A program made the position numbers and the translations under genes. Below, piece after piece: positions 16,481-26,700 of a DNA stretch of 64,000 nt (positions are counted from its first letter, which is position 1; each line of letters opens with the position of its first letter). This DNA comes from Saprospiraceae bacterium (lineage in GTDB: Bacteria; Bacteroidota; Bacteroidia; Chitinophagales; Saprospiraceae), in contig JABAQQ010000041.1 of assembly GCA_019187225.1 (NCBI GenBank), forward strand, positions 1 through 64,000, written 5' to 3'. A model generated the notes under the pieces. That model was not told the origin of the DNA. It ran no database searches and saw only the letters and a program-made list of their open reading frames with translations.

Positions 16481-19400
16481 CCTCCGCCACCTGCTCCCAA
16501 TCTTGTCTTTACTTTTCCAAAATCGGGGTGTTTCACGCCGGCCTCCTCCAACCGCATAATGTCGCCAAGAAATACGTCGCGGAATGTGGCGTAATTATTC
16601 CGCCCGTACTCCCGCTCTTTGAGGGGTTCGTACCAATTGCGCCATGCCTCTTCGAAGCGCCCTTGCAATACGAGAGCGGTCGGCACATTGGTTTTCAACA
16701 CTTTGTTCTCTAGGGTATTTTCATCGGGCACCAATTCCAATCCACGCAGGCTCGCCAGTTCTACCACTTTCGCGTGGCTCTCCCGGAGGGCAAAAAGGTT
16801 TTCCCACGCAACTCCAGTGTATTGCTGCGCTATCCGTTGGCGCGTTCTCCAGGTCGTATCAAGAGTAAAAAGTTTCGATTCAAGTTGTCGCAAAATATCG
16901 AGATAAGACAAGATGTCATTTTGCGATCGTTTGTTGTCTTGAGCGAGATGCATGGTTTCTGTTATCGCCGATTGAAAGAAGTTTCGTTCGGCGGATTGTA
17001 ACGCTTTTTGCACATCGAACGGGATACCGGTTTTGGATACAAGTTCTACACGGCGTATAAACACATAAACATTGGTTGTCGGCTCCAATCCGGCTGCTTT
17101 TTCGTATAAAATCTGTGCTTTTTTCCATTCCTGGCGGTTGAAAAAGAAATCTGCGCTGCTGTTCAATTCACCGGCGTGCTGCATTTGTTCAAATCGCCCG
17201 AAGTCGAATGTCTGGCCGAGGCTATCGGCGATCATCTGCAGATCATTGAGATAGCGCGCATTGTGCTGAATACTTTCGGCTTTTTCAAACAAAGGCTGCG
17301 CTTTGGCCCATTGTCTGGAGTTCAGGAAATGATTGGCATAAGCTTCTAATTCGACAGCGTTTTCGCTGCTCATCAAGCGGTTAAAGTCGAGCGGTTCCTG
17401 GCCGGTTTGTTCACTGATGCGCTGGAGTTGCAGCAGGTTTTCTGTGAGATGCCTTTCTCGCTCCGACATTTCATACAAACGCCTTGCCTGCGACCATTTT
17501 TGTATGGAATAATTTAAGTAGGCCGCATGATACAATTCATCAGCGTTACCGGTCAACATTCGATATCTTTCAAAATCGAAAGGTTGTTTCAGCGTATCGG
17601 CGATGACGTTCAATTGGAAAAGACAGTGAGCGGTGGCTTTGATGGCAAGCGATTTTTCATAGAGATCACGGGCATCGTTCCACATTTTCCTATCGCGCAG
17701 GAAGTCGGCATAAGCAGTCAATTCCCTGACATCGCTGGTTTTGGAGAAACGCCGGATATCGAAGTTTCGTCCTGTTTGCAGGGCAATATCGCAAAGTTGC
17801 ATCAGTGCGCGCGGCGTATGGCGGACTGACTGCAGGCGTTCGTAGAATATTGCTGCATTGTCCGGGTCATTTCGATCGTAAAAGTAAAAGTCAGCCACTT
17901 CCGACAGTATATCCACGTCGTTCGAACTCAATACACTGTCTTTGTTCACCCCGGCGCCAGCTCTGATCAGATCAGCGGCGCTCAGTGTTTTGCTGCGGAG
18001 CATATACGACGCCGGCGTTTCCCACAATTCATCGCCTAAGTTAGTTTTAACTACAATATAGCGGCCATCGGGAGAAAAAAATGCGCGCGATACATTGTCG
18101 GAGAGACTTGTCAGGGTGCGCAATGGCCGGCCTTCTTCATTCCACACAATGATTTTATTGCGGTCCGATTTATCCCATGCCAATTTCAGGCGACCATCCG
18201 GTGACACGTCGTGCCCACCCATATTGGGCAAACCGTCCAATATTTCCACTATGCGGTTGTCCTCGTCCAATATCTGAAAATACTCCGTGTTTTGCCCTTT
18301 GAGTTTGTAGCAAAACAGTCGGTTGCCCGGTAAAAAACCTTTCTCCTCATTCATCGAGATCGCTCCACTGAATCTGCCTAATTCATGGCCATTCACGTCC
18401 TGTACATAAGTGATGTAGTTCTGGTTGTTATTGGTTGTCAGATATAAGCGCCCGTTGTGCCCCCAGGTCATTCTTTCCACATAAGAAGGTAGCGTCCATT
18501 GTTGCGAAGAGCGCCTGGCAATATCCCACAGGAGGACTTTATTGCCTTGTACAGTAAGCAACAGATCGCCTTTCGGAGAAAATTTATGGAGATAAGAAAT
18601 AGGTACCTCTAATATTTGCCGATTATTGCTGTCCCATATTTTCATACTATAACCCGGCGAATAAGAAAAAGTGAGAAGAGACCCTGTCGGCGAAAAACCG
18701 CAACTCTCGAAACGGCCGCTTATATCTGCTGACAATTTTCCATTGCGGTCAAACAACTTGACCGAACTATCGGCAAGCATACAGAACTGTGATCCGTCCG
18801 GTGAAAATTGGGTTTTGCTACTATTCCAGAACTCTTTTCGCTCATTTTCAAATGCGCCAATTTTTTCGCCTTTCGGCGTCCATACCCGGAATTTCCCGGC
18901 TCTGCTGATCACCAATATCCGCTCACCGGATGGCGACACGAAGTAGCGGGCAATATCAAAATCGGTGTCGCGCAACGTCGAGCGGAGCCGCCCGTCGAAA
19001 TCGAAAATCCGGATCGTACTATCGGCGCTGCGTACCGCAATGGACTTGTATTGCGGGATAAACTGGACGTCGTCATTGTTGAGGTTCCTTATTTTCACAT
19101 CCAGCGTGGCTATGACGTTGGCCTGTGCATCGCGCAGGTTTAAGGAGTGCCTTTTTGCGCCGGCTTCACCGCTCACTATCCGTTGACCGTCCGGAGAAAC
19201 AAATAACTGAAGATAGCCTGCCGGAGAAGCCAATACCGGCGCCATATTTCTGTGCCAAAGCAATAACCGGCCATCATTTCCCGCACTGGCTACATACCGG
19301 CTGTCAGGCGAAACGGCAAGATTAAAATTTCCGGTATGAGCTGCAAACTCTGCTATACTGTTATTGTCCAGATCAAAAAAACGGATATATCCATCATATG

Positions 19401-20760
19401 AGGAGCCGACCAAACACCGGTCGTACCAGGCAAAAACCAAGTCGTTTTGATAAACTGGAGAATACCGGAATGTATTCTTCATAGTTAGTGCGGCTGTGTA
19501 GTCCCAGACCTTCGCTTCTGTTTGGTCAAAATAAGCGAACAGCCTTTTTTGAGAGCTGAATGCAAACCGCCAATCGAAATAGCGCGTTGGCAAGGAGTCC
19601 AGTTTTCCGCTCTTTAAGTCTTTCAGGTATGCAAAGTTGCTCTTCAAGAGAAACACACCACGACCGTCGGGCGTAAAGAAAGTCTTGTTAGGGGACGTTT
19701 TTTTCCCCAATAGTGTATCCAGCGTATTGCCGGTCGTATCTGCCAGAATGCAGCTATAGGCTTTGTCGGTGTCATATCCTTCTAACAAAAGGGTAGCGCC
19801 GTCGGGAGAATACTGCGCATTGTTAATTTGTTTTTTCAAGCGGTTGTTGGACAATACCCTCACTGTGTCGCCCGTCTCCACACGCCATACAATAGCCGTT
19901 TCTCCCCCATTAGCGGTCAAAAGATACCGACTATCCGGAGAAAACACCGCATTTGTTGGAAAATAATTACCTGCAGCAGCTTTCAATCCGATAGATCGTT
20001 TAATTTTACCATCATGGCTCCACAGATAAACGGTATCCCGCTCTGTCGAGCGTATCCATTTGCCATCCGGCGAATATGCCAGACTAAGCGGGACCTGCCG
20101 GTGCCCTTCGAGCGTGTGCAACAGTTCGCCTTCCATATTCCACAACCGCACGGTCAGGTCAGCGCCACAAGTGGCGATCATCTGTCCATCTGGCGAAAAA
20201 ACCACATCGTTCACTGGCCCCGTGTGCCCCTTCAGGGGGCGGTACATCCAGGCGCCCGCGTCGCTGGCGATGGAGTGCATGACCGAGACAACCCCTGGCT
20301 CGGTGCAATATTTTCCGCTCGAATCGAGCGACATTTCCCAGGCCATGGCGGCCAGGTGGCGGCCTAAAGTGGGATTGGTTTTAGCTTTTGAAAGCGCGAG
20401 GGCTGCCAGCCGGTTGGCTTCGGACGAACGCTCGGCCTTTTGTTTTTCCACTTGCGTTCTTCGTTCGGCGTTACGGGCGCGGGTTGCATTGGCTTCTGCC
20501 TGGCGTTTTGCAGTTTCGGCCTCCTGGCGCTGTTGTTCGATTTTTTCAAAAACGGCCAGTACCTGGCGGTTTACCTCCGCCGAATTGGCAGCATCGCATT
20601 CTTCTTTGGCAGAGAGGTATTTTTTCAGGGCGCGGTCGTATTGTTTGTTTTTTTCAAAATCGGCCGCTTCGCGCAGCAAGCGCGCGCAATCGTCGCTTTG
20701 AGCACTGGCCAGCGAAAGGCCGGATACTAAAAGGAAAAGGACAAGATGTGTTTTCTGCAT
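16477..20760 (-). CDS. Exported WD40-repeat and TPR-like protein, sensor part of a split nSTAND system
   Basis: The product is 1427 aa. A signal peptide (MQKTHLVLFLLVSGLSLASA) is followed by a TPR-like hairpin (ADFEKNKQYDRALKKYLSA) and a coiled coil (about residues 70-118). After that comes a helix (RLAALALSKAKTNPTLGRHL) that in fused proteins links the membrane segment to the propeller. About 14 WD40-like blades cover residues 170-930, many with the FSPDG motif (VVFSPDGQMIATCGADLTVR, LSVSPDSRY). The last 450 residues are helical repeats (YADFLRDRKMWNDARDLYEK and others), like degenerate TPRs. The gene starts 14 bases after the nSTAND1 gene, so the two are cotranscribed. I infer that it is the periplasmic ligand-sensing partner of that ATPase. 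Confidence 0.82.
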   Translation of the reverse strand: MQKTHLVLFLLVSGLSLASAQSDDCARLLREAADFEKNKQYDRALKKYLSAKEECDAANSAEVNRQVLAVFEKIEQQRQEAETAKRQAEANATRARNAERRTQVEKQKAERSSEANRLAALALSKAKTNPTLGRHLAAMAWEMSLDSSGKYCTEPGVVSVMHSIASDAGAWMYRPLKGHTGPVNDVVFSPDGQMIATCGADLTVRLWNMEGELLHTLEGHRQVPLSLAYSPDGKWIRSTERDTVYLWSHDGKIKRSIGLKAAAGNYFPTNAVFSPDSRYLLTANGGETAIVWRVETGDTVRVLSNNRLKKQINNAQYSPDGATLLLEGYDTDKAYSCILADTTGNTLDTLLGKKTSPNKTFFTPDGRGVFLLKSNFAYLKDLKSGKLDSLPTRYFDWRFAFSSQKRLFAYFDQTEAKVWDYTAALTMKNTFRYSPVYQNDLVFAWYDRCLVGSSYDGYIRFFDLDNNSIAEFAAHTGNFNLAVSPDSRYVASAGNDGRLLLWHRNMAPVLASPAGYLQLFVSPDGQRIVSGEAGAKRHSLNLRDAQANVIATLDVKIRNLNNDDVQFIPQYKSIAVRSADSTIRIFDFDGRLRSTLRDTDFDIARYFVSPSGERILVISRAGKFRVWTPKGEKIGAFENERKEFWNSSKTQFSPDGSQFCMLADSSVKLFDRNGKLSADISGRFESCGFSPTGSLLTFSYSPGYSMKIWDSNNRQILEVPISYLHKFSPKGDLLLTVQGNKVLLWDIARRSSQQWTLPSYVERMTWGHNGRLYLTTNNNQNYITYVQDVNGHELGRFSGAISMNEEKGFLPGNRLFCYKLKGQNTEYFQILDEDNRIVEILDGLPNMGGHDVSPDGRLKLAWDKSDRNKIIVWNEEGRPLRTLTSLSDNVSRAFFSPDGRYIVVKTNLGDELWETPASYMLRSKTLSAADLIRAGAGVNKDSVLSSNDVDILSEVADFYFYDRNDPDNAAIFYERLQSVRHTPRALMQLCDIALQTGRNFDIRRFSKTSDVRELTAYADFLRDRKMWNDARDLYEKSLAIKATAHCLFQLNVIADTLKQPFDFERYRMLTGNADELYHAAYLNYSIQKWSQARRLYEMSERERHLTENLLQLQRISEQTGQEPLDFNRLMSSENAVELEAYANHFLNSRQWAKAQPLFEKAESIQHNARYLNDLQMIADSLGQTFDFGRFEQMQHAGELNSSADFFFNRQEWKKAQILYEKAAGLEPTTNVYVFIRRVELVSKTGIPFDVQKALQSAERNFFQSAITETMHLAQDNKRSQNDILSYLDILRQLESKLFTLDTTWRTRQRIAQQYTGVAWENLFALRESHAKVVELASLRGLELVPDENTLENKVLKTNVPTALVLQGRFEEAWRNWYEPLKEREYGRNNYATFRDVFLGDIMRLEEAGVKHPDFGKVKTRLGAGGGG

Positions 20761-20774
20761 GGTTCGGATGTTTT

Positions 20775-22472
20775 TCAGTTTGTCTGCGAATGCCTCCGCT
20801 CCAATTGCCGCACCTGCTCCTGCAAGTCGCCGCGGGTCGAATCCACTTCCAGTGCGGCGCGGAGCATCTTCAGTTCGAGAAGAGGCTCGCCGGTGAGCCG
20901 GTGCGTTTCGGCTTTTTTCAGGTAGTCGTCCACTTGTTTTTTCTTCAGCTCCAACAAACTTTTTTCGGCAGCTTGTTGTGCATGTTCCGCTTTTACCTGC
21001 GCCTCATGCGCCAGGCGGCTCTGTTGCACAGCAAAAACGGATGCTGCAATGGAAATCGCTGCCAGCAAAAATCCGATGGCAGCATAGCGGGTGGCGCGTT
21101 GTCGTTTGCGCCGCTCTTCGGCCAATTCTGCCTGGCGTTGACGTTCCGCTTCGGCGAGCTCGGCCAGCCTGTGGCGTTCAGCTTCCGCTTCGGCTGCACG
21201 GACTTCGGCTTCCACGCGACGGGCTTTTGCTTTCAGCACCGGCGTTACGAGCGTATCGTGACTGAGTTCGTACGTGTAGCCGCCACGCAGATTGGGTTCG
21301 GCGCGCAGCAAATGGGTGTCCACCAAGCGACGCAACAAATCGTCGCTGATGCCATAAGTTTCGCGAATCTGTACATCGAAAAGCGTAAGGCGGCGCTGTT
21401 CCTTTTCGTAAACCAGACCCTCTTCGATGAGGCGCCGGGCGGACAGTTGTTCCGCAGGGTCTTCTATCAAAGCTATCTGATTGTCATAATAATCGCGAAA
21501 TACCTGCTCCGGGTCGCCTACGTCTCCCGGTTCGATAAAGTAATCTGCCGACCGGGCCACGTACTGCTCGATGGACTGGCAAAGTATCTGCAACTGGAAC
21601 GATTCGATGGGTTGGGCGCCGCCTTTGGTAAGATAGGCAAGCATGGTATCGAGTGCGGCAGAAGCGTATTCGAATGGCGGCGTGACGAAGTTCCCCTCTT
21701 TTTGAGCGGGATGGACGATGGCATCATGCGCTTCGACAGGGCTCAGCGACTGGAGTTCGTAGCGCTGAGCGAGTATCTGTGGCACATATATGGAAAGCCG
21801 GTCGAGCAGGCTCAGCCGGTCGGAGCGAATGGCGAAAATGATGCGAACGTCGAGGCGGCTTTCGAGCGCGGCTTCTTCCGCGTCGGTCAGGAGCTCGGGC
21901 TGGGCGCGGAGGAACAATTCAGCCATTTTCCGGACGCGCTGAGGCACAGCCATTTGTAGTATCTCTGCGAGTTGGCGCCCCAACTGCTGCACCGCCTCTT
22001 CGGGATAGGTGAAGAGCTCTTCAAATTGGTCGAATACCAGCAACAGTCCGTTGCCCGGCGATGGTTGGGCATTCAATTGCCGGGTTTTGGCAGCATACCA
22101 GAGCGAACGGTCGTCGGGAAAAATTTTAGGCAAAAACGTTGGCCGGTCGAAATCGCGCAGTAGCAGGTCGCGGGTAATTTGAACGGGGGTTTCGGTTTTG
22201 CCTTCGATCCAGGCGTTGAAACGGACGGTAATGGGCTGCCAGCGCCCTTCCTCCCGCACCCGCGGCAGCAGGCCGGCATTGAGGAGCGAACTTTTACCTA
22301 AGCCGGATTTGGAATACAGCACCACCAATTGCTCCAGTTGCAGGCGGTTGTAGAGTTCGCGTACGGCGCGGTCGCGTCCGAAAAACAGGTGCTGCTGATC
22401 CGTAGCAAATGGCCGTGCCCCGGGATAGCGGTAGGGAAAATGTTGAGTGGCGGTTGGTTTCATCGGTTTCAT
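20775..22472 (-). CDS. Membrane-anchored nSTAND1-type NTPase
   Basis: The product is 565 aa. The start YPGARPFATDQQHLFFGRDR is the nSTAND1 signature. The Walker A loop is SKSGLGKSSLL (residues 54-64) and Walker B is LLLVFDQFEELF (near 150), followed by the sensor region IIFAIRSDRLSLLDRL. A winged-helix part follows (DDLLRRLVDTHLLR). Then comes a basic coiled coil, one membrane helix (YAAIGFLLAAISIAASVFAV, about residues 457-476), and a second coiled coil that would lie outside the membrane. The start codon overlaps the stop of the SIR2-like gene (ATGA), so translation is coupled. In many relatives the WD40 propeller is fused after this coiled coil; here it is a separate exported protein. Confidence 0.85.
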   Translation of the reverse strand: MKPMKPTATQHFPYRYPGARPFATDQQHLFFGRDRAVRELYNRLQLEQLVVLYSKSGLGKSSLLNAGLLPRVREEGRWQPITVRFNAWIEGKTETPVQITRDLLLRDFDRPTFLPKIFPDDRSLWYAAKTRQLNAQPSPGNGLLLVFDQFEELFTYPEEAVQQLGRQLAEILQMAVPQRVRKMAELFLRAQPELLTDAEEAALESRLDVRIIFAIRSDRLSLLDRLSIYVPQILAQRYELQSLSPVEAHDAIVHPAQKEGNFVTPPFEYASAALDTMLAYLTKGGAQPIESFQLQILCQSIEQYVARSADYFIEPGDVGDPEQVFRDYYDNQIALIEDPAEQLSARRLIEEGLVYEKEQRRLTLFDVQIRETYGISDDLLRRLVDTHLLRAEPNLRGGYTYELSHDTLVTPVLKAKARRVEAEVRAAEAEAERHRLAELAEAERQRQAELAEERRKRQRATRYAAIGFLLAAISIAASVFAVQQSRLAHEAQVKAEHAQQAAEKSLLELKKKQVDDYLKKAETHRLTGEPLLELKMLRAALEVDSTRGDLQEQVRQLERRHSQTN

Positions 22473-23605
22473 GCGGCTTGTAAGGCGGCTTCCCGCACCC
22501 GGTTGATGAGGGCTGCCAGATCGTAAGTGATTTTGGCGCGTTCCACGTTGTCTTCCTGCGTATGAAGCACGCCGGCCTGGGCTTTGCGTTCCAGGTTTTC
22601 AAAGCGGCTCATCATCAGCACGGCCTGCATTTCAAGTTCGCGATAACGCGGCTCCGGATGGCGGGCAGGAGAAAGCAGGATGCGGAGCGATTCGAGTGCG
22701 CGGCGCGTCTCGCCGTAAGCGATCAGGTCCATGATCTCGTCCGGCGTATTGCCCAGTTTTACTTCGGGGGCAGCGATGCCTGCAGACTCCTGTCGAAGCA
22801 GTCCTTTTTCGGTACAGCGTTCGTAGAGTTCCCCGACGAAAGACTGGATGTTTTCTTCGACGAACTGTATCTTGAACTCCTGTTCGTACAGGGTGCGGGT
22901 AGCCGGATCGAGCGATTCGGGCGCCGGCGCAATGCGGTCGAAGTTGGCCCCATCAGCATGGATGCCCAACACCCGAAGGATCAATTGCATGTACCATTTG
23001 CCGAAAGGGAGGCCGAGGAAAATGTAGTTGTTGGCTTGCATCAGTTCGGCTTTCAGGTCGGTGTTGATGTGGCCGCCGGTAAACACCGCTTCCAAATAAT
23101 CGAACAGGTCATTATGGGTCAGCACCAGCGATTCGTCCTCTTCGATCCAGCCGAGCTGGTTAAAGAACACCGGGAGTTCCTGTACCGGTTTTTGCAATGG
23201 CTTGGCTGCTTGCCCGTAATGGTAAAAACTTGTCTGGTGTGCGACACCCTGGCGTTCCATCACCCTGGAAAACAAACGGTCGGGTGTGAACGATACGACG
23301 ATCTGAAAAGGGATACGGGCTAATTTTTCAAGGATAGCCTCCGCCTCCGGAAAATTCCCGTTGTAAAAATCGCGCAACTGGGAAATGACACGCGTCCGGA
23401 ACTTGTTTTCGCGAAACAGGAAGAATCCGTCCTGGTCGTAAAACGACTGGATGTACGGATGCTGGGGATTGCGCGCGTCGAGGGAACGGCAAAGCGCCTC
23501 TTCGAGGTGCACCCCGTTCTTATCGGTATACACCTGCGGCCCGATGAATAAGACGCATTTTTTTCGGCGAATGGTATCGGCAATAAAATTCCAGTCTGTT
23601 TGCAA
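22469..23605 (-). CDS. Degenerate SIR2-like protein with C-terminal effector-associated-like helical domain
   Basis: The product is about 378 aa. Residues 1-270 follow the SIR2-like fold seen in conflict systems: KKCVLFIGPQVY, IPFQIVVSFTPDRLF, ESLVLTHNDLFDYLEAVF, NNYIFLGLPFGKWYMQLILR. The usual GAGxS, TNYD and KLHG motifs read IGPQV, SFTPD and NQLG, so the catalytic Asn and His appear lost. The last 100 residues (ALESLRILLSPARHPEPRYR, then a helix with a YDLAALINRV end) look like the small helical effector-associated domains that recruit partners. A -7 box overlaps the first possible TTG (23635), so I place the start at the next TTG (23605). It is the first gene of the three-gene operon. Confidence 0.65.
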   Translation of the reverse strand: MQTDWNFIADTIRRKKCVLFIGPQVYTDKNGVHLEEALCRSLDARNPQHPYIQSFYDQDGFFLFRENKFRTRVISQLRDFYNGNFPEAEAILEKLARIPFQIVVSFTPDRLFSRVMERQGVAHQTSFYHYGQAAKPLQKPVQELPVFFNQLGWIEEDESLVLTHNDLFDYLEAVFTGGHINTDLKAELMQANNYIFLGLPFGKWYMQLILRVLGIHADGANFDRIAPAPESLDPATRTLYEQEFKIQFVEENIQSFVGELYERCTEKGLLRQESAGIAAPEVKLGNTPDEIMDLIAYGETRRALESLRILLSPARHPEPRYRELEMQAVLMMSRFENLERKAQAGVLHTQEDNVERAKITYDLAALINRVREAALQAA

Positions 23606-23632
23606 GGCGGTTTGGCTTTTTTTGAATTGCGC

Positions 23633-23640
23633 CAAAGTTA
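23633..23640 (-). promoter_or_regulatory. TAnnTTTG -7 box of the SIR2-like/nSTAND1/WD40 operon
   Basis: TAACTTTG on the minus strand overlaps the farthest upstream TTG of the SIR2-like frame. Transcription would start around 23628, which rules out that TTG and favours the TTG at 23605. A terminator for the upstream efflux operon lies at 23674-23721, so this operon has its own promoter. Confidence 0.5.
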
Positions 23641-23673
23641 TGCCGGTTGAGGCATATTAAACAATAGCAGGGG

Positions 23674-23721
23674 AAAAAATGCAGGCGGCGCGCCCCGGGT
23701 GATTCCGGGACGCGCCGCCTG
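23674..23721 (-). terminator. Rho-independent terminator of the RND efflux operon
   Basis: An 11-bp perfect stem (CAGGCGGCGCG with its complement, 23682-23692 and 23711-23721) contains an inner CCCGG/CCGGG stem. On the minus strand it is followed by six T. It lies 20 bases past the stop codon of the RND permease gene. Confidence 0.85.
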
Positions 23722-23741
23722 TATGCCGGAACGGCATTCCG

Positions 23742-26700
23742 CTATACTTTTCTCTCCCACCAATCCACCACCTGCTTGCCCAACAAATACATCACCGGTA
23801 AAATGACCAGCGTGATGAAGGTAGCGAAACCGAGACCGAAAATGATCGTCCACGACAGCGGCCCCCAGAAAGCCACGGAGTCCCCGCCGAAGAAGATTTT
23901 CGGGTCGCCGGTTGCGAACAGGCTTTCAAAGTCAATGTTGAATCCGACCGCCAGCGGTACGAGGCCGAGGATGGTGGCGGTTGCGGTGAGCAGTACCGGC
24001 GTCATACGAATACGACCTGCTTCGATGACGGCTTCCCTGACGGCCATACCCCGTTCCCGCAGTATGTCGGTAAACTCGACGAGCAATATACCGTTTCGCA
24101 CCACGATGCCCGCCAGGGCCACGATGCCCACGCCCATCATGATGACCGAGAAATCCATGTTGAAGATCGCCAGGCCGAGCAACACGCCGATGATAGAAAA
24201 CACCACTTCCGTGAGGATGATGAGCGTTTTGCCGATGGAGTTGAACTGCGTAACGAGAATGAGCAGAATCATGAACAACGATATGATGAGCGAATTGCCG
24301 AGGAAATTGAACGCGTCCACAAATTCCTGGTCTTCACCTGCAAAGGCGACTTTGACGCCCTCCTGCTGCGGATAGGCGGCCAGGGCGGCTTTCACAGCGT
24401 TGATAACTTCCGTTTGTTTGGGTTGGTATTCGGCGGTGATGTTCGACGAAATGGTGACCATACGTTCCTGGTCTTTGCGCCGGATACCGCCATAGGTGTT
24501 GGTGTATTTGATTTCCGCCAATGCCGCCATCGGCACCGAGCGCAGCACACCGCCCATGTTCATGTCGCGGAACGTTATGTTGAGATTTTCAACAGCGTTG
24601 ATGTTCTCACGCTGGTCTTTTTGCAGGCGGATGTTGACCGGAATCTCGTCCTCGCCGTCCTTGTACTTCGTCGCTTCCTTGCCGAGGATGGCCGTCCGGA
24701 ATTCTCCGCCGATCTGGGCGGTGGAGATGCCTTCGCGGTTGGCGCGGTCGCGGTCGATCTGGATGCTGATCTCGGGTTTGGAAACGATCAGGTCGCTGCG
24801 CAACTCTTCCACTCCGGGGATGGCAAGCGAGTCTAAGTAGCGTTTTACGGCCTGCGACACGGCGGTCAGTTGCCTGAAATCGTCGCCTGTGATCTCCACC
24901 GAAATGGGTTTCGGTGACGGAGGGCCGCCCTGCTCCTGGTCCACCACGATCTCAGCCGCCGGGATGGCGCCTTTCGTGGCCTCCCGTATCTTGTCCATGT
25001 ATTCCCTGGTGCTCACGCCGTTGCGCTTGCTGTATTCGACAAACGCCACACCTACTTTGCCTTTGTTGGAAGTGGCCGAGCGGTCGAACTGGTCTTCCGA
25101 AGCGCCAAGCGCCACATTGCTGATGACTGATTCCACGATGGGGTTGTTTTCACCCAGAACGCTCACTACTTTTTGCTCCATGATCCGGGTGAGCGAATCC
25201 GTTACCTTTACATCAGTACCTACCGGCAGGGTCATGTACACATAAATGAAGTTGGGATCGGCTTTGGGGAAAAGGATGACATTGGCTTGGCGCGAAGCGG
25301 TCATGCCCAGTGCAAGAAAAAGCAGGAGGACGGTAGCACCGAGCATCGTCCAGGGGCGGTTCAGCGCGAATTTCAGGAAGTTGGCATAGGCATTTTGTAC
25401 CGCAGGCCAGCCTTTTTCCTGGAACCAACGCACGGCTTTTTCCAGGACAAATTTGTACAGAACAACAAATAGCGCACAAGTCACGGCAAAATTGCCCAGT
25501 CCGATGCTGCCTGTAGCATAAAAACCGACGGTAGCGAGCCCGAACAATACGTATCCTGCAATGGTGCGGCGGCGCTTTTTGGCGGGGGCAGGCACTGTGC
25601 CTTCGCGCTTCGGATCGCCCATGAACCACACGGCGAATACCGGATTGACAATATAAGCCACTAACAGCGAAGCTGTAAGTGTGATGATAATGGTGACAGG
25701 CAGGAAGTGCATGAATTTCCCGAAAATACCGCCCCAGAATACCAACGGTACAAAAGGCGCCAGGGTGGTAGCGGTACCCGACAACACCGGAAGAAATACT
25801 TCGCCGGCTGCCTTTTTTGCTGCCTGTACAATGGTCAGATTCGGCTCGTCGTGATAGACCCTGTGCGTGTTTTCAATCACCACAATCGCGTCGTCCACCA
25901 CGATACCGAGACCGAGCAGGAAGGCGAACAACACAATCATATTGAGCGTGAAATCCAGCCCAGGCAACACCATAAAGGCGATACACATCGAAAGCGGTAC
26001 GGCCATCGCCACAAAAATGGCATTGGTGGCGCCCATAAAAAACATCAGGATCAGGGCAACGAGGATGAAGCCGATGACGATGGTGTTGATGAGGTCGTGC
26101 AAGGTGACCCGCGTGGCACGGCTCTGGTCGCCGGTGATGCTCACTTCGAGGTTGGGCGGAAATTCGTTGGCCTTCATCTCCTCCACCAACGCTTTGATCT
26201 TGTCGGAGGCGTTGATGAGGTTTTCGCCGGAACGTTTGATGACGTTGAGCGAGATGACGTTTTTGCCGTTGAGGCGGCTGTAGCTCTCCTGCTCCTGGTG
26301 TCCCATTTTCACCTCAGCGATGTCTTTCAAATAGATCATTGCGCCCGATTGCGAAGCGACGATGATGTTTTTGATCTGCTCGATGTCTTTAAAATCGCCC
26401 CGGATGGATACCGAACGGGTCATTCCCCCGATGTCCACGTTGCCTGCTGAGATGGTCAGGTTTTCAAAAGCCAGCGCATTCTCGATGTCGCGGAAAGTGA
26501 GGCTGGCGGCGTTCATTTTGTATTTGTCCACGTTCACCTGAACCTCTTTTTCCAATGCTCCCACAAGGTCCACACGGGTGATCTCGCGCATCTCCTCGAT
26601 GCCGTCTTTGAGTTTGTCCGCATAGTCTTTCAACTTATCGAGGCTGAAATCGCCTGCGATGTTGACGTTCATGATCGGGATTTCGGATATGTCGAATTCG

